Source: Mycobacterium vicinigordonae
GTDB lineage: Bacteria; Actinomycetota; Actinomycetes; Mycobacteriales; Mycobacteriaceae
Direction: 5' to 3'
Assembly: GCF_013466425.1 (NCBI RefSeq)
Contig: NZ_CP059165.1
Coordinates: 5,332,001 to 5,396,000, forward strand
DNA length: 64,000 nt
Shown here: positions 48,711-57,734 of the stretch, piece by piece
Position numbering within the stretch: position 1 is the stretch's first letter
How the letters are laid out: each line of letters opens with the position of its first letter
Made by a program: the position numbers and the translations under genes
Notes under the pieces: model-generated
What the model was told of the DNA's origin: nothing
Databases searched by the model: none
The model's input: the letters and a program-made list of their open reading frames with translations, nothing else

Positions 48711-49982
48711 ATGCGTATCCTGATCTCGGGCGCCAGCATCTCGGGTCCGGTCCTCGCGTACTGGCTCATCCGGCATGGTTTCGACGTGACCGTCGTCGAG
48801 CGGGCCGGACAACTCCGCAAAACCGGCGGCCACGCCGTCGACCTGTTCCGGCCTGCGATGGAGATCTCGGAGAAGATGGGCGTGCTGCCCCAAATCGAGG
48901 CGCTGCAGACCGGCACCACCGAGCTGACGCTGCGGCGCCATGGCGCTAAACGGCCGGTACACGTCAACCTCACCAAGGTCTACGCCGCCTCGTCCGACCG
49001 ACACGTCGAGATCATGCGCGACGACCTCAGCGAGGTCTACTACAACGCCACCCGAGACGACGCCGAGTACCTGTTCGGCGACTCGATCATCGCCATCTCC
49101 CCCGACGGCCGAGTGACATTCGAGCACAACAAGCCACGCGACTTCGACGTGATCGTCGGCGCCGACGGATTGCACTCCAACGTGCGCAGTCTGGTGTTCG
49201 GTGGCGACGCCGGCCACACCAGGTTTCTCGGCGGCCATCTTGCCGTCGTGTCGGTACCGAAATCCCTTGCACGCGAAGGTGAAATGGTCGTTCATCTGGC
49301 GGCAGGCCGGATGGCCGGCATTTACACCGCCAAGCCGTTGCAGGACGCTCGCGCGCTGTTTTTGTTCCGCAGCAAGGAAGAACTGCGGTATCACCATCGG
49401 GATGTGTTGCGGCAAAAGCAATTACTACGCGCAGCAGTGGCCGGGATGCATCCACAGGTCGACCGCTGGCTCGACGGGCTCGACGTCACACCGGCGTTCT
49501 ACTTCGACTCGATCATCCAATTGCAGCTTGACGCGTGGTCGCGCGGACGGGTCGCGCTGGTAGGCGATGCCGGGTACTGCCCCGGTCCCGCGGTCGGTGG
49601 AAGCACCAGCATCGCGGTTCTCGGCGCCTACGTCCTCGCCGGGGAGCTGGCGCGCGCCGGCGGAGACTATCCGCGGGCATTCGCCTGCTACGAGCAGCAG
49701 ATGGCCGAAGCGGTACGGCGCAGCCGCGCCTTCGCGCGCACGGCGGCCAAGAGCATCGTTCCTAGCTCCGCCGCCGGAGTGTGGGCCCTGACCCGCGGTG
49801 CGCAACTGATCTCAGCGCTGCCCGCAAGCCTGACCAGGGCCGTCGCCAAGCTGAACACCAAGGGTGTGCGACTCTTCGACTCGATGCAATACTCCGATTA
49901 CTCGTTTGGCAACATGGCACCAAAGCCGCTGACGAGAGGACTGGCCCCGAATGGATCTCAACGGTGTCGGAATATGGAGTAG
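48711..49982 (+). CDS. FAD-dependent monooxygenase (PHBH-type)
   Basis: A 423-residue single-component flavoprotein. The FAD motifs are in order: MRILISGASISGPVLAYWLIRHG (GxGxxG variant GASISG at the start), the mid-protein DVIVGADGLHSNVRSLVFG (DG motif), and GRVALVGDAGYCPGPAVGGSTSIAVLGAYVLAGEL (GD motif). This is the aromatic hydroxylase (UbiH/PHBH, group A) pattern. The first Gly of the classic GxGxxG is kept but the second is Ala-Ser, a common variant. It overlaps the downstream LLM gene by 32 bases. It is probably controlled by the adjacent TetR protein. Confidence 0.92.
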   Translation: MRILISGASISGPVLAYWLIRHGFDVTVVERAGQLRKTGGHAVDLFRPAMEISEKMGVLPQIEALQTGTTELTLRRHGAKRPVHVNLTKVYAASSDRHVEIMRDDLSEVYYNATRDDAEYLFGDSIIAISPDGRVTFEHNKPRDFDVIVGADGLHSNVRSLVFGGDAGHTRFLGGHLAVVSVPKSLAREGEMVVHLAAGRMAGIYTAKPLQDARALFLFRSKEELRYHHRDVLRQKQLLRAAVAGMHPQVDRWLDGLDVTPAFYFDSIIQLQLDAWSRGRVALVGDAGYCPGPAVGGSTSIAVLGAYVLAGELARAGGDYPRAFACYEQQMAEAVRRSRAFARTAAKSIVPSSAAGVWALTRGAQLISALPASLTRAVAKLNTKGVRLFDSMQYSDYSFGNMAPKPLTRGLAPNGSQRCRNME

Positions 49983-50808
49983 TCAACTGCGCTACGGTAA
50001 CGCAGCCGAAGCGACCGATGCCGCAACGGAATTGGACGAGTTGGGGTTTCCCGCATTGTGGATTCCCGACGTCGGCGGAGCGGTCTTCGAGGCGGTGGGC
50101 CGCCTACTAGCCGCCACCAAGCGCACCGTCATCGCAACCGGCATCCTCAACCTGTGGATGCACACGCCCGAAGACACCGCCAAGTCCTACGCGGCGCTGA
50201 ACACCGAACACGGCGACCGCTTCCTGCTCGGGATCGGCGTCAGCCACGCCCCACTGATCGACGCCGGCACTCCCGGTCGATACCGCAAACCACTGGCCGC
50301 GACGGCGTCGTTCCTGGACGGTCTGGATGCCGCCGACACGCCGGTGTCCAGCGACCGGCGGGTACTGGCAGCGCTAGGTCCAAAGATGTTGGCACTAGCG
50401 GCAACCCGCGCCCGCGGTGCCCACCCCTATCTGGTCACGCCGGAGCACACCGCTACCGCCCGTACCACACTCGGACAGGGCCCGCTGCTGCTGCCCGAGC
50501 AGACCGCGATCCTGACCGACAACGCCGACGAGGCGCGCAGCATCGGAACCGATTGGCTGCGCGGCTACCTGGCGATGCCGAATTACGCCAACAACATGCT
50601 GCGCAGCGGGTTCTCCGAGGACGACATCAAGCAGATCAGCGAACGGCTGTTCGACGCGATCATCGTGTGGGGCGATGAGGCCGCAATCATGCGTCGGGTC
50701 GCCGAGCATCAGGCTGCCGGCGCCGACCATGTCTGCGTTCAAGTCCTCACGGCCGACCCGAAAGAGTTCCCCCGGGAGCAATGGCGCCGCTTGGCCGCGG
50801 CCATCTAG
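49951..50808 (+). CDS. LLM-class F420-type oxidoreductase (TIGR03620-like)
   Basis: A 285-residue LLM-fold protein. It begins MDLNGVGIWSSQLRYGNAAEATDAATELDELGFPALWIPD, continues KRTVIATGILNLWMHTPEDTAKSYAALNTEHGDRFLLGIGVSHAPL, and ends with AADHVCVQVLTADPKEFPREQWRRLA. The start falls 32 bases before the stop of the FAD monooxygenase, in another frame, so they are co-translated. It is the second such enzyme in the cluster; the two LLM proteins are not close to each other. A hairpin terminator follows. Confidence 0.9.
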   Translation: MDLNGVGIWSSQLRYGNAAEATDAATELDELGFPALWIPDVGGAVFEAVGRLLAATKRTVIATGILNLWMHTPEDTAKSYAALNTEHGDRFLLGIGVSHAPLIDAGTPGRYRKPLAATASFLDGLDAADTPVSSDRRVLAALGPKMLALAATRARGAHPYLVTPEHTATARTTLGQGPLLLPEQTAILTDNADEARSIGTDWLRGYLAMPNYANNMLRSGFSEDDIKQISERLFDAIIVWGDEAAIMRRVAEHQAAGADHVCVQVLTADPKEFPREQWRRLAAAI

Positions 50809-50858
50809 ATTTCAAACGCACTCAAAGCTCGGTCAACGGCCCGGAGGCCGGTAGCAAT

Positions 50859-50890
50859 AGGCCCCCGAAACACCGTTGTTTCGGGGGCCT
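50859..50890. terminator. Bidirectional terminator between the LLM gene and fadB
   Basis: AGGCCCCCGAAAC / GTTTCGGGGGCCT is a 13-base perfect stem with a 6-base loop, followed by TTTGCTT, in the 104-base gap between the two converging genes. It is the clearest terminator in the window. Confidence 0.85.
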
Positions 50891-50912
50891 TTGCTTGGCT
50901 TACGCCGACTTG

Positions 50913-53057
50913 TTAAGTCAACGAGTCCGGCGGCAGAAAGCGATCGCCGTACTTCTCGGCCAGCTCCCGGGCACGGGCCACGAAGGCTGCCTTGCCCCGC
51001 CCGTGCGGCCCTTCGTAGCCCACAATGTACTGTGCGCTACCACCGGTCCAGGGTGGGTATCCGATGCCCATGATGGACCCTATGTTGGCGTCCGCCGTCG
51101 AAGTCAGCACGTTCTCGTCCAGGCACTTCTGAGTTTCCAGAGCCTCGGCGAACAGCATCCGGTCGATCATGTCCTGCAGCGGCGGCTCCGAGGAGCCCGA
51201 CTTGAACGTCTCCCGCAGGCCCGGCCACAACCCGGACCGCTTGCCCTCGGGGTACTCGTAGAAGCCGGCGCCGTTGAGACGACCCGAGCGGCCGAGCTCG
51301 ATCATCTTCTCCACCACGGCTTCTGCCGGGTGCGGCTCGTACTTGCCGCCGGCGTCCTCGACGCCCTTGCGGGTGGCGACGGCGATCTTGTGCATCAGCT
51401 CCAGGTTGAGTTCGTCGGAGAGCTGCAGCGGCGGCGCCGGGTAACCGGCCTGCGAACCGGCCTGCTCGATCGAAGCCGGCTCAACGCCTTCGCCGAGCAT
51501 CGCTAGCGCCTCGTTGACGAAGGTGCCGATCACGCGTGAGGTGAAGAAACCGCGGCTGTCGTTGACCACGATCGGGGTCTTGCCGATAGCCAGCGTGTAG
51601 TCGAACACCCGAGCCAGCGCTTCGTCAGATGTCTTCTCGCCCTTGATGATCTCCACCAACGGCATCTTGTCGACCGGCGAGAAGAAGTGGATACCGACGA
51701 AGTCCTCCTGCCGCTTGACGCCGGTAGCCAGACCGGTGATCGGCAGCGTGGAGGTGTTGGATCCGAGCACCGCGTTCGGTTCGACGATGTCCTCGATCTC
51801 CTGGAACACCTTGTGCTTGAGATCCTGGTTCTCGAAGACAGCCTCGATAACGAAGTCGACGCCCTTCAGATCGGCGGGGTCGGCTGTCGGATGGATTCGG
51901 CCCAGCAGAGCGCTCGACTTCTCCTTGGTGGTCTTGCCGCGCTCAAGTGCTTTGGCCTCAAGCTTTTCTGAGTAGCCCTTGCCCTTCTGTGCGGCCTCCA
52001 AGGAGACGTCCTTGAGCACCACCTCGTAGCCGGCCTTCGCCGAGACGTAAGCGATACCGGCACCCATCATGCCGGCGCCAAGCACGCCGATCTTGTTGAT
52101 CTTGACCGGCTGGATACCGTCTGGCCGGGACCCACCGCCGTTGATGGTCTGCAGGTCGAAGAAGAACGCCTGGATCATGTTCTTGGCAACCTGACCGGTC
52201 ACCAGCGAGGTGAAGTAACGGCTCTCGATGCGGCAGGCGGTGTCGAAGTCCACCTGCGCGCCCTCGACGGCAGCAGCCAGGATCGCGCGCGGCGCCGGCA
52301 TGTTCGCGCCCTTGAGCTGTGAACGCAGCAGCGACGGGAACGACGGCAGGATCGCGGCCAGTGCCGGCGACGCCGGGGTGCCGCCAGGGATCTTGTAGCC
52401 CTTCACATCCCACGGCTGGGTGTGCGACTCCGGGTTGGCTTTGATCCACGCTTTGGCCGCCGGCACCAGTTCGTCGACCGAGCCGACCAGCTCGTCGACT
52501 AGCCCGACCTCCTTGGCCTTTTTCGGGTTGAAGCGGGTGCCCTGCGACAGCACGTTCATGAACGCGTTCTGGATGCCGAACATCCGTACCGTGCGGGCCA
52601 CGCCGCCACCGCCGGGCAACAGGCCCAGGGTGACTTCGGGCAGGCCCACGACCAGACCCTTGACGTCGGCCGCGATGCGGTGGTGACAGGCCAGGGCAAT
52701 CTCGAGGCCACCGCCGAGGGCGGCACCGTTGATGGCGGCCACCACCGGCACGCCGAGGGTCTCCAGGGTGCGCAGATCTCGTTTGACGCTCTCGACGGTG
52801 TCGAACGCATCGCCCGCGTTCTCCGGGCCGAGCTGGATCATGCCCTTGAGGTCACCGCCGGCGAAGAAAGTCTTCTTGGCGCTGGCGATCACCACGCCGG
52901 TGATCGAATCCTTTTCCGCGACAAGGCGTTCGACCGCCTTGTGCATCGACTCCTGGTAGTGCTCGTTCATCACATTGGCCGACCCGGTCGGGTCGTCCAG
53001 CGTCAGGGTGACGATGCCGTCGGCATCCTTATTCCAATGAATCGTGTTCTCAGCCAT
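50913..53057 (-). CDS. fadB: Fatty oxidation alpha-subunit FadB (enoyl-CoA hydratase / 3-hydroxyacyl-CoA dehydrogenase)
   Basis: A 714-residue multifunctional enzyme. The N-terminal crotonase domain (about 1-190) has VVAAINGAALGGGLEIALACHHRIAAD. The NAD domain starts at IGVLGAGMMGAGIAYVSAKAGYEVVLKD (about 330) and the 3-hydroxyacyl-CoA dehydrogenase C-terminal domain follows (VGIHFFSPVDKMPLVEIIKGEKTSDEAL, RVIGTFVNEALAMLGEGVEPASIEQAG). It is the alpha part of the FadB/FadA trifunctional complex, with fadA directly upstream (18 bases). Rv0860 counterpart. It hydrates and dehydrogenates acyl-CoAs in beta-oxidation. Confidence 0.97.
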   Translation of the reverse strand: MAENTIHWNKDADGIVTLTLDDPTGSANVMNEHYQESMHKAVERLVAEKDSITGVVIASAKKTFFAGGDLKGMIQLGPENAGDAFDTVESVKRDLRTLETLGVPVVAAINGAALGGGLEIALACHHRIAADVKGLVVGLPEVTLGLLPGGGGVARTVRMFGIQNAFMNVLSQGTRFNPKKAKEVGLVDELVGSVDELVPAAKAWIKANPESHTQPWDVKGYKIPGGTPASPALAAILPSFPSLLRSQLKGANMPAPRAILAAAVEGAQVDFDTACRIESRYFTSLVTGQVAKNMIQAFFFDLQTINGGGSRPDGIQPVKINKIGVLGAGMMGAGIAYVSAKAGYEVVLKDVSLEAAQKGKGYSEKLEAKALERGKTTKEKSSALLGRIHPTADPADLKGVDFVIEAVFENQDLKHKVFQEIEDIVEPNAVLGSNTSTLPITGLATGVKRQEDFVGIHFFSPVDKMPLVEIIKGEKTSDEALARVFDYTLAIGKTPIVVNDSRGFFTSRVIGTFVNEALAMLGEGVEPASIEQAGSQAGYPAPPLQLSDELNLELMHKIAVATRKGVEDAGGKYEPHPAEAVVEKMIELGRSGRLNGAGFYEYPEGKRSGLWPGLRETFKSGSSEPPLQDMIDRMLFAEALETQKCLDENVLTSTADANIGSIMGIGYPPWTGGSAQYIVGYEGPHGRGKAAFVARARELAEKYGDRFLPPDSLT

Positions 53058-53075
53058 GACTTTTTTAAATCCCTC

Positions 53076-54287
53076 TCAGACGCGCTCGATGATGGTCGCG
53101 ACACCCATGCCGCCGCCGACGCATAGGGTGATCAGCGCGCGTCGCGCGTTGCGGCGCTCAAGCTCGTCGACCATGGTTCCGGTGATCATGGCGCCGGTTG
53201 CCCCCAACGGGTGCCCCATCGCGATGGCGCCACCGTTGACGTTCAGTTTCTCGTCGGGAATGCGCAGGTCCTTCTGGAACTTCAGCACGACCGAAGCGAA
53301 CGCCTCGTTGAGCTCGAAAAGGTCGATGTCGTCGACGGTCAGTCCGGCTCGGTCCAGCGCTTTCTGGGTGGCGGGGGTGGGGCCGGTGAGCATGATCGTG
53401 GCGTCCGCGCCGGTGGTGGCCGTCGCCACGACGCGCGCCCGCGGGGTCAGCCCTTGCGACTTGCCGGCCGCCTCGGAACCGATCAGCACCAGTGCGGCGC
53501 CGTCGACGATGCCGGAGCTGTTGCCGCCGGTGTGCACGTGGTTGATCTTCTCGACCCAGTGGTAGCGCTGGCGCGCCACGTCGTCGAAGCCGGCCATCGC
53601 CGCCAGCCCCTCGAACGCCGGCTTGAGCTTGCCCAGCCCCTCGGCGGTGGTGTCGGGACGCATGTGCTCGTCGTGGTCGAGGATCACCAACCCGTTCATG
53701 TCACGGACTGGGACCACGGACTTGGCGAAGTAGCCGCCCGACCACGCCTCGGCGGCCTTGGACTGCGACCGCAGCGCGTATGCGTCGACGTCGTCGCGGG
53801 AGAAGCCCTCGATGGTGGCGATCAGGTCGGCACCGATGCCTTGCGGGACGATGTAGGCGTCGTAGCTGGTGGCCGGGTCGGCCATCATCGCGCCGCCGTC
53901 CGAGCCCATCGGAACCCGGCTCATGGACTCCACACCACCGGCGATCACCAGGTCGTCCCAGCCGGAGCGCACCTTCTGGGCGCCGATGTTGACGGCCTCC
54001 AGGCCTGAGGCACAGAACCGGTTGAGCTGCACCCCGCCTACCGTGTCGGGCATCTTGGCCGCCAGCACCGCGGTGCGGGCGATGTCGCCACCCTGGTCGC
54101 CGACCGGCGATACGACACCCAGCACGATGTCGCTGATCAGGTTCTCGTCGAGGTCAGGGTTGCGCCGCCGCAGCTCGTCGATCAAACCGACGACCAGGTC
54201 GAGCGGCTTTACCTCGGTCAGCGATCCGTTCTTCTGCTTTCCGCGCGGCGTGCGGATGGCCTCGTAGATGAAGGCTTCTTCGGACAT
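53076..54287 (-). CDS. fadA: 3-ketoacyl-CoA thiolase FadA
   Basis: A 403-residue thiolase, the last step of beta-oxidation. The nucleophile is Cys92 in [14 protein letters not shown], the His in [17 protein letters not shown], and the second Cys in [14 protein letters not shown]. It lies upstream of fadB in the same operon and forms the beta part of the trifunctional complex. Rv0859 counterpart, same length. AGGAAA precedes the ATG. A pair of overlapping inverted repeats lies in the gap to dapC. Confidence 0.97.
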   Translation of the reverse strand: MSEEAFIYEAIRTPRGKQKNGSLTEVKPLDLVVGLIDELRRRNPDLDENLISDIVLGVVSPVGDQGGDIARTAVLAAKMPDTVGGVQLNRFCASGLEAVNIGAQKVRSGWDDLVIAGGVESMSRVPMGSDGGAMMADPATSYDAYIVPQGIGADLIATIEGFSRDDVDAYALRSQSKAAEAWSGGYFAKSVVPVRDMNGLVILDHDEHMRPDTTAEGLGKLKPAFEGLAAMAGFDDVARQRYHWVEKINHVHTGGNSSGIVDGAALVLIGSEAAGKSQGLTPRARVVATATTGADATIMLTGPTPATQKALDRAGLTVDDIDLFELNEAFASVVLKFQKDLRIPDEKLNVNGGAIAMGHPLGATGAMITGTMVDELERRNARRALITLCVGGGMGVATIIERV

Positions 54288-54353
54288 GTCGATTTCCTAT
54301 TCCAAAAGGGGTTTCGGATCCGTCTTACAGAGTAGGTCCAGTACAGGCACCCT

Positions 54354-54383
54354 AACAGGACATTCGGCCAACCTGTTGGTTGG
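54354..54383. promoter_or_regulatory. Overlapping inverted repeats upstream of fadA and dapC
   Basis: CCAACC-TGTT-GGTTGG (54368-54383) is a perfect 6-base-arm palindrome. AACAGG (54354) and CCTGTT (54372) form a second pair overlapping it. The 231-base gap contains the divergent starts of fadBA (minus) and dapC (plus), so this may be an operator for the fatty-acid genes. No regulator is known here. Confidence 0.4.
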
Positions 54384-54518
54384 GAGGAAGTTCGCAGGTC
54401 AGCATCACTGTAGCTACCCTTTTCGGCGCCGAGTGTCCGGCCAGACCGATTCCCGGCGGCCCGCGCACCCTGGCCGGACGTTCGGCGGGGCAACTCACGC
54501 GCTCTAGGCTCGACCACC

Positions 54519-55697
54519 ATGACCGTCCCGCGGCTGCAGCCCTACGCCACCACGGTGTTCGCTGAGATGTCGGCGCTGGCCGCGCGCATCGGCGCGGTCA
54601 ACCTGGGGCAGGGCTTCCCTGACGACGACGGCCCGCCCGAAATGCTGCAAGCCGCTCAGGATGCGATCGCCGCCGGCGTCAATCAGTATCCGCCCGGCCC
54701 CGGCATCGCGCCGCTGCGCCAGGCCATCGCCGCGCAGCGGCGCAGGCATTACGGCATCGAGTACGACCCGGAGACCGAGGTCCTGGTCACCGTCGGCGCT
54801 ACCGAAGCCATCGCATCCGCGGTGCTCGGATTGGTAGAACCCGGCTCCGAGGTGCTGTTGATCCAACCGTTCTACGACTCGTACTCACCCGTGGTGGCGA
54901 TGGCCGGCGCGCGCCGCGTCCCGGTACCCCTGGTCGCCGATGGCCGCGGTTTCGCTCTCGACGCCGACGCGCTGCGCCGTGCCGTCACACCCCGCACCCG
55001 AGCTCTGATCGTCAACTCGCCGCACAACCCCACCGGCGCCGTACTCAGCCCGCCCGAACTACAAGCTATCGCCGAGATCGCTACCGCCGCGGACCTATTA
55101 GTGATCACCGACGAGGTGTACGAGCACCTGGTCTACGAGGGGCAGCGGCATCTGCCGCTGGCCGCCTTGGACGGCATGGCGCAGCGCACGATCACCATCT
55201 CTAGCGCGGCCAAGATGTTCAACTGCACCGGCTGGAAGATCGGATGGGCCTGCGGCCCAGCACATCTCATCGCCGGCGTCCGGGCAGCCAAACAGTATCT
55301 CAGCTACGTCGGCGGAGCGCCGTTCCAGCCCGCGGTAGCCCTGGCGCTGGACACTCAGGACCGCTGGGTCGCCGCGCTCCGCAACGAACTGCAGGCCCGG
55401 CGCGATCGACTGGCAACCGGGCTGAGTGACATCGGGTTCGCGGTGCACGACAGCCACGGCACCTATTTTCTGTGCGCCGACCCGCGCCCGCTTGGCTACC
55501 ACGACAGCACCGCGTTCTGCGCGGCGCTGCCGGAACGGGTCGGTGTGGCCGCCATTCCCATGTCGGCGTTCTGCGACCCGGACTCACATACCGCCGAACT
55601 CTGGAACCACTTGGTGCGCTTCACATTCTGCAAACGCGACGCCACCCTCGACGAGGCGCTGCGGCGGCTGGCCACGCTCAAAGCCGCAACTAAGTAG
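54519..55697 (+). CDS. dapC: N-succinyldiaminopimelate aminotransferase DapC
   Basis: A 392-residue class I PLP aminotransferase. Lys232 in ISSAAKMFNCTGWKIGWACG holds PLP. Other marks: GQGFPDDDGPPEMLQAA at the N-terminus, VGATEAIASAVLGL, NSPHNPTGAV (PLP/substrate Asn) and VRFTFCKRD, the substrate Arg end. It transfers an amino group to N-succinyl-2-amino-6-ketopimelate in lysine and peptidoglycan precursor synthesis. Rv0858c counterpart. Its 3' end overlaps the stop of the convergent SRPBCC gene by eight bases. Confidence 0.93.
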   Translation: MTVPRLQPYATTVFAEMSALAARIGAVNLGQGFPDDDGPPEMLQAAQDAIAAGVNQYPPGPGIAPLRQAIAAQRRRHYGIEYDPETEVLVTVGATEAIASAVLGLVEPGSEVLLIQPFYDSYSPVVAMAGARRVPVPLVADGRGFALDADALRRAVTPRTRALIVNSPHNPTGAVLSPPELQAIAEIATAADLLVITDEVYEHLVYEGQRHLPLAALDGMAQRTITISSAAKMFNCTGWKIGWACGPAHLIAGVRAAKQYLSYVGGAPFQPAVALALDTQDRWVAALRNELQARRDRLATGLSDIGFAVHDSHGTYFLCADPRPLGYHDSTAFCAALPERVGVAAIPMSAFCDPDSHTAELWNHLVRFTFCKRDATLDEALRRLATLKAATK

Positions 55698-56127
55698 GCG
55701 CGACCACCTGCTCGCGCAAACCCTCGGTCGCCACCCACAAAACCTTTTCGCGGGCGCGCTTGACCATGAACTCCGGCAGTAGCGCCGAGGTCTCGACCGT
55801 GAGTGTGAAACGCACTCTGGTCCGGTCGTCCGCTTCGCGGCTGAAGTTGTACTCGCCATGCTGGGCGTGCTGCCGACGAGTCTTCTTGGCGTCCCACACC
55901 ACCCAGTCCGGGCCCCAGTGGTATTCGAGGATCTCTTTGTCGATGATGCCGGCCACTTTGACGATGACCTTCACATGCCGAGGGCGGCCGTCCGGCCAGG
56001 TGTCGACGACTTTGGCCCGCTTGTGCACCGACGACCAACCCGGCAACGCCTCGATGTCGGCGATCGCGTCGATGATCGCCTCAGGCGGCGCGTCTATGAC
56101 AATCTCGGAGGACGCTTGAACAGCCAC
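55690..56127 (-). CDS. SRPBCC family protein (Rv0857-like)
   Basis: A 145-residue START-like protein with the family start SSEIVIDAPPEAIIDAIADIEALPGWSSVH, a central strand set (KVVDTWPDGRPRHVKVIVKVAGIIDKEILEYHWGPDWVVWDAKKTRR) and a C-terminal helix. It starts with GTG one base inside the stop of the next gene (TAGTG), so they are translated together. The two neighbours share about half their residues with it, pointing to local duplication. It probably binds a lipid or hydrophobic ligand; no catalytic residues seen. Confidence 0.92.
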   Translation of the reverse strand: MAVQASSEIVIDAPPEAIIDAIADIEALPGWSSVHKRAKVVDTWPDGRPRHVKVIVKVAGIIDKEILEYHWGPDWVVWDAKKTRRQHAQHGEYNFSREADDRTRVRFTLTVETSALLPEFMVKRAREKVLWVATEGLREQVVAPT

Positions 56128-56591
56128 TACTTCTTCTTCTCCGCGGGTTCACCATCCGACTCGCCTAGCACCCGTTCACGCAATCCCTTTGCGGCAGCGT
56201 CCAATACATGCTCACTGGCTCGCCGGACGATGAAACCTGGGATAGGACCACCTGGTTCGACGGTGATGTCGAAGCGCACCCGCGTCGTCTCGGGGCCCTC
56301 GGCGGTGACGTTGTACTCCACGTGTTGAGCGTGCTGCTGGTTGGTCTTGCCTGCGTCCCACACCACCCAGTCTGGGCCCCAGTGGTATTCGAGGATCTCC
56401 TTGTCGACAAGCCCCAGGATCTTAACCGTGGCCTTCACGTGGTGCGGCCGGCCGTCGGGGTAATAGTCGAGCACTTCGATGCTCTTGTGCAGCGGCGACC
56501 ACGACATCAGCACGTCGACGTCCGCCAGCGCCTCCATGACGGCTTCCTGGGGCGCCTCAATAAGAAATTCTCGCGATGCTTTTACGGCCAC
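56127..56591 (-). CDS. SRPBCC family protein (Rv0856-like)
   Basis: A 154-residue paralogue of the adjacent protein (KASREFLIEAPQEAVMEALADVDVLMSWSPLH, then EILEYHWGPDWVVWDAGKTNQQHAQHVEYNV, the same YHWGPDWVVWDA core). The GTG at 56591 fits the family length; longer in-frame starts give an Arg/Pro-rich segment unlike a protein. The C-terminus ends in the charged GESDGEPAEKKK. The paralogue pair and far make a conserved cluster (Rv0857-Rv0856-Rv0855). Confidence 0.9.
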   Translation of the reverse strand: MAVKASREFLIEAPQEAVMEALADVDVLMSWSPLHKSIEVLDYYPDGRPHHVKATVKILGLVDKEILEYHWGPDWVVWDAGKTNQQHAQHVEYNVTAEGPETTRVRFDITVEPGGPIPGFIVRRASEHVLDAAAKGLRERVLGESDGEPAEKKK

Positions 56592-56649
56592 CGCGTTCAA
56601 AACTAGCAACGTCGTCCTGACATCGGGAGCTGTTGGAGCAATTTGTCTG

Positions 56650-57729
56650 TTACCACCCGATCTCGGCGAGCGGGGTGGTCTCGGTGGGAGGTTTGCCGAC
56701 GGGTCCGCCGGGTGTTCGCGAGAACCGCGGTGCCGGGGCGGCCTGGTCGACGCCGTGCGCGCTGACCACCGTAGACCGCCCCCGCAAATGGGCGTCACCT
56801 GCCGCTTCACTCCAGCTCAGCACGGGCGTCACACATGCGTCGGTATCGGCGAACACCTCGGTCCACTCGTCGCGCGTCCGGCTGGCGAACTTCGCCTCGA
56901 ATAACTCGCGCATCCGTGGAAAGGAATCTCGTTCCAGTTGGGCCGGCACCTCGTCCACCGTCAATTCGAGCCCTGCCAGCAACGCCGCGAAGAACTGCGG
57001 CTCGATGGCGCCCACGGCCATGTACTTGCCGTCGGAGGTCTCGTAGCAGCGGTAGAACGGGGCACCGCCGTCGAGCAGGAACGATTCCCGTTCGTCGCGC
57101 AGCGAGCCGGTCGCCTTCATCGTCCACATCACCTGGGCCAGCACGCTGACCCCGTCGACCATTGCGGCATCGATGACCTGTCCCTGGCCGGACCGCTCGC
57201 GTTCGTAGAGTGCGGTCACAATGCCCAGCAACACCAGCATCGAGCCGCCGCCGAAGTCGGCAACCAGGTTCAGCGGCGGGGTCGGCGGCCGGTCGCGGTA
57301 TCCCAGCGACGACATCGCGCCGGTCTGCGACAGGTAGTTGATGTCGTGTCCCGCCCTTGATGCCAGCGGGCCGTCCTGTCCCCAGCCGGTGATGCGCGCG
57401 AAGATCAGCCGCGAATTGATCGCCGCGCACTCGTCGGGCCCGATACCGAGCCGTTCGCAGGTGCCGGGCCGGAAGCAGTCCAGCAATACGTCGGCCTTGG
57501 CCGCCAACTCCAGCAGCACGTCGGGGTGGGACTTCACATCGAGATCGACGATTCGCTTGCCGCGGTGCAGCAGGTCGCGATCCTCGGCAGGCATCTGCAG
57601 GCCGCCGGGCCGGCGCACCCGCACCACGTCGGCGCCGAGGTCGGCGAGCACCATGCCCGCGTGCGGTCCGGGCCCGATGCCGCCCAGTTCGATCACCCGC
57701 ACCCCGGCCAGGGGGCCCCCGCCCACCAC
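56650..57729 (-). CDS. far: CaiB/BaiF family CoA-transferase or alpha-methylacyl-CoA racemase (Far)
   Basis: A 359-residue member of the CoA-transferase III family. Marks: GPLAGVRVIELGGIGPGPHAGMVLADLGADVVRV (N-terminal fold), FARITGWGQDGPLASRAGHDINYLSQTGAM (with the racemase His), DFGGGSMLVLLGIVTALYERERSGQGQVIDAAMVDGV (with the Asp). These are the residues used by alpha-methylacyl-CoA racemases such as MCR (Rv1143). It is Rv0855 and acts on branched-chain acyl-CoA. It starts at a GTG five bases from the upstream SRPBCC stop. Confidence 0.92.
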   Translation of the reverse strand: MVGGGPLAGVRVIELGGIGPGPHAGMVLADLGADVVRVRRPGGLQMPAEDRDLLHRGKRIVDLDVKSHPDVLLELAAKADVLLDCFRPGTCERLGIGPDECAAINSRLIFARITGWGQDGPLASRAGHDINYLSQTGAMSSLGYRDRPPTPPLNLVADFGGGSMLVLLGIVTALYERERSGQGQVIDAAMVDGVSVLAQVMWTMKATGSLRDERESFLLDGGAPFYRCYETSDGKYMAVGAIEPQFFAALLAGLELTVDEVPAQLERDSFPRMRELFEAKFASRTRDEWTEVFADTDACVTPVLSWSEAAGDAHLRGRSTVVSAHGVDQAAPAPRFSRTPGGPVGKPPTETTPLAEIGW

Positions 57730-57734
57730 CGGTG

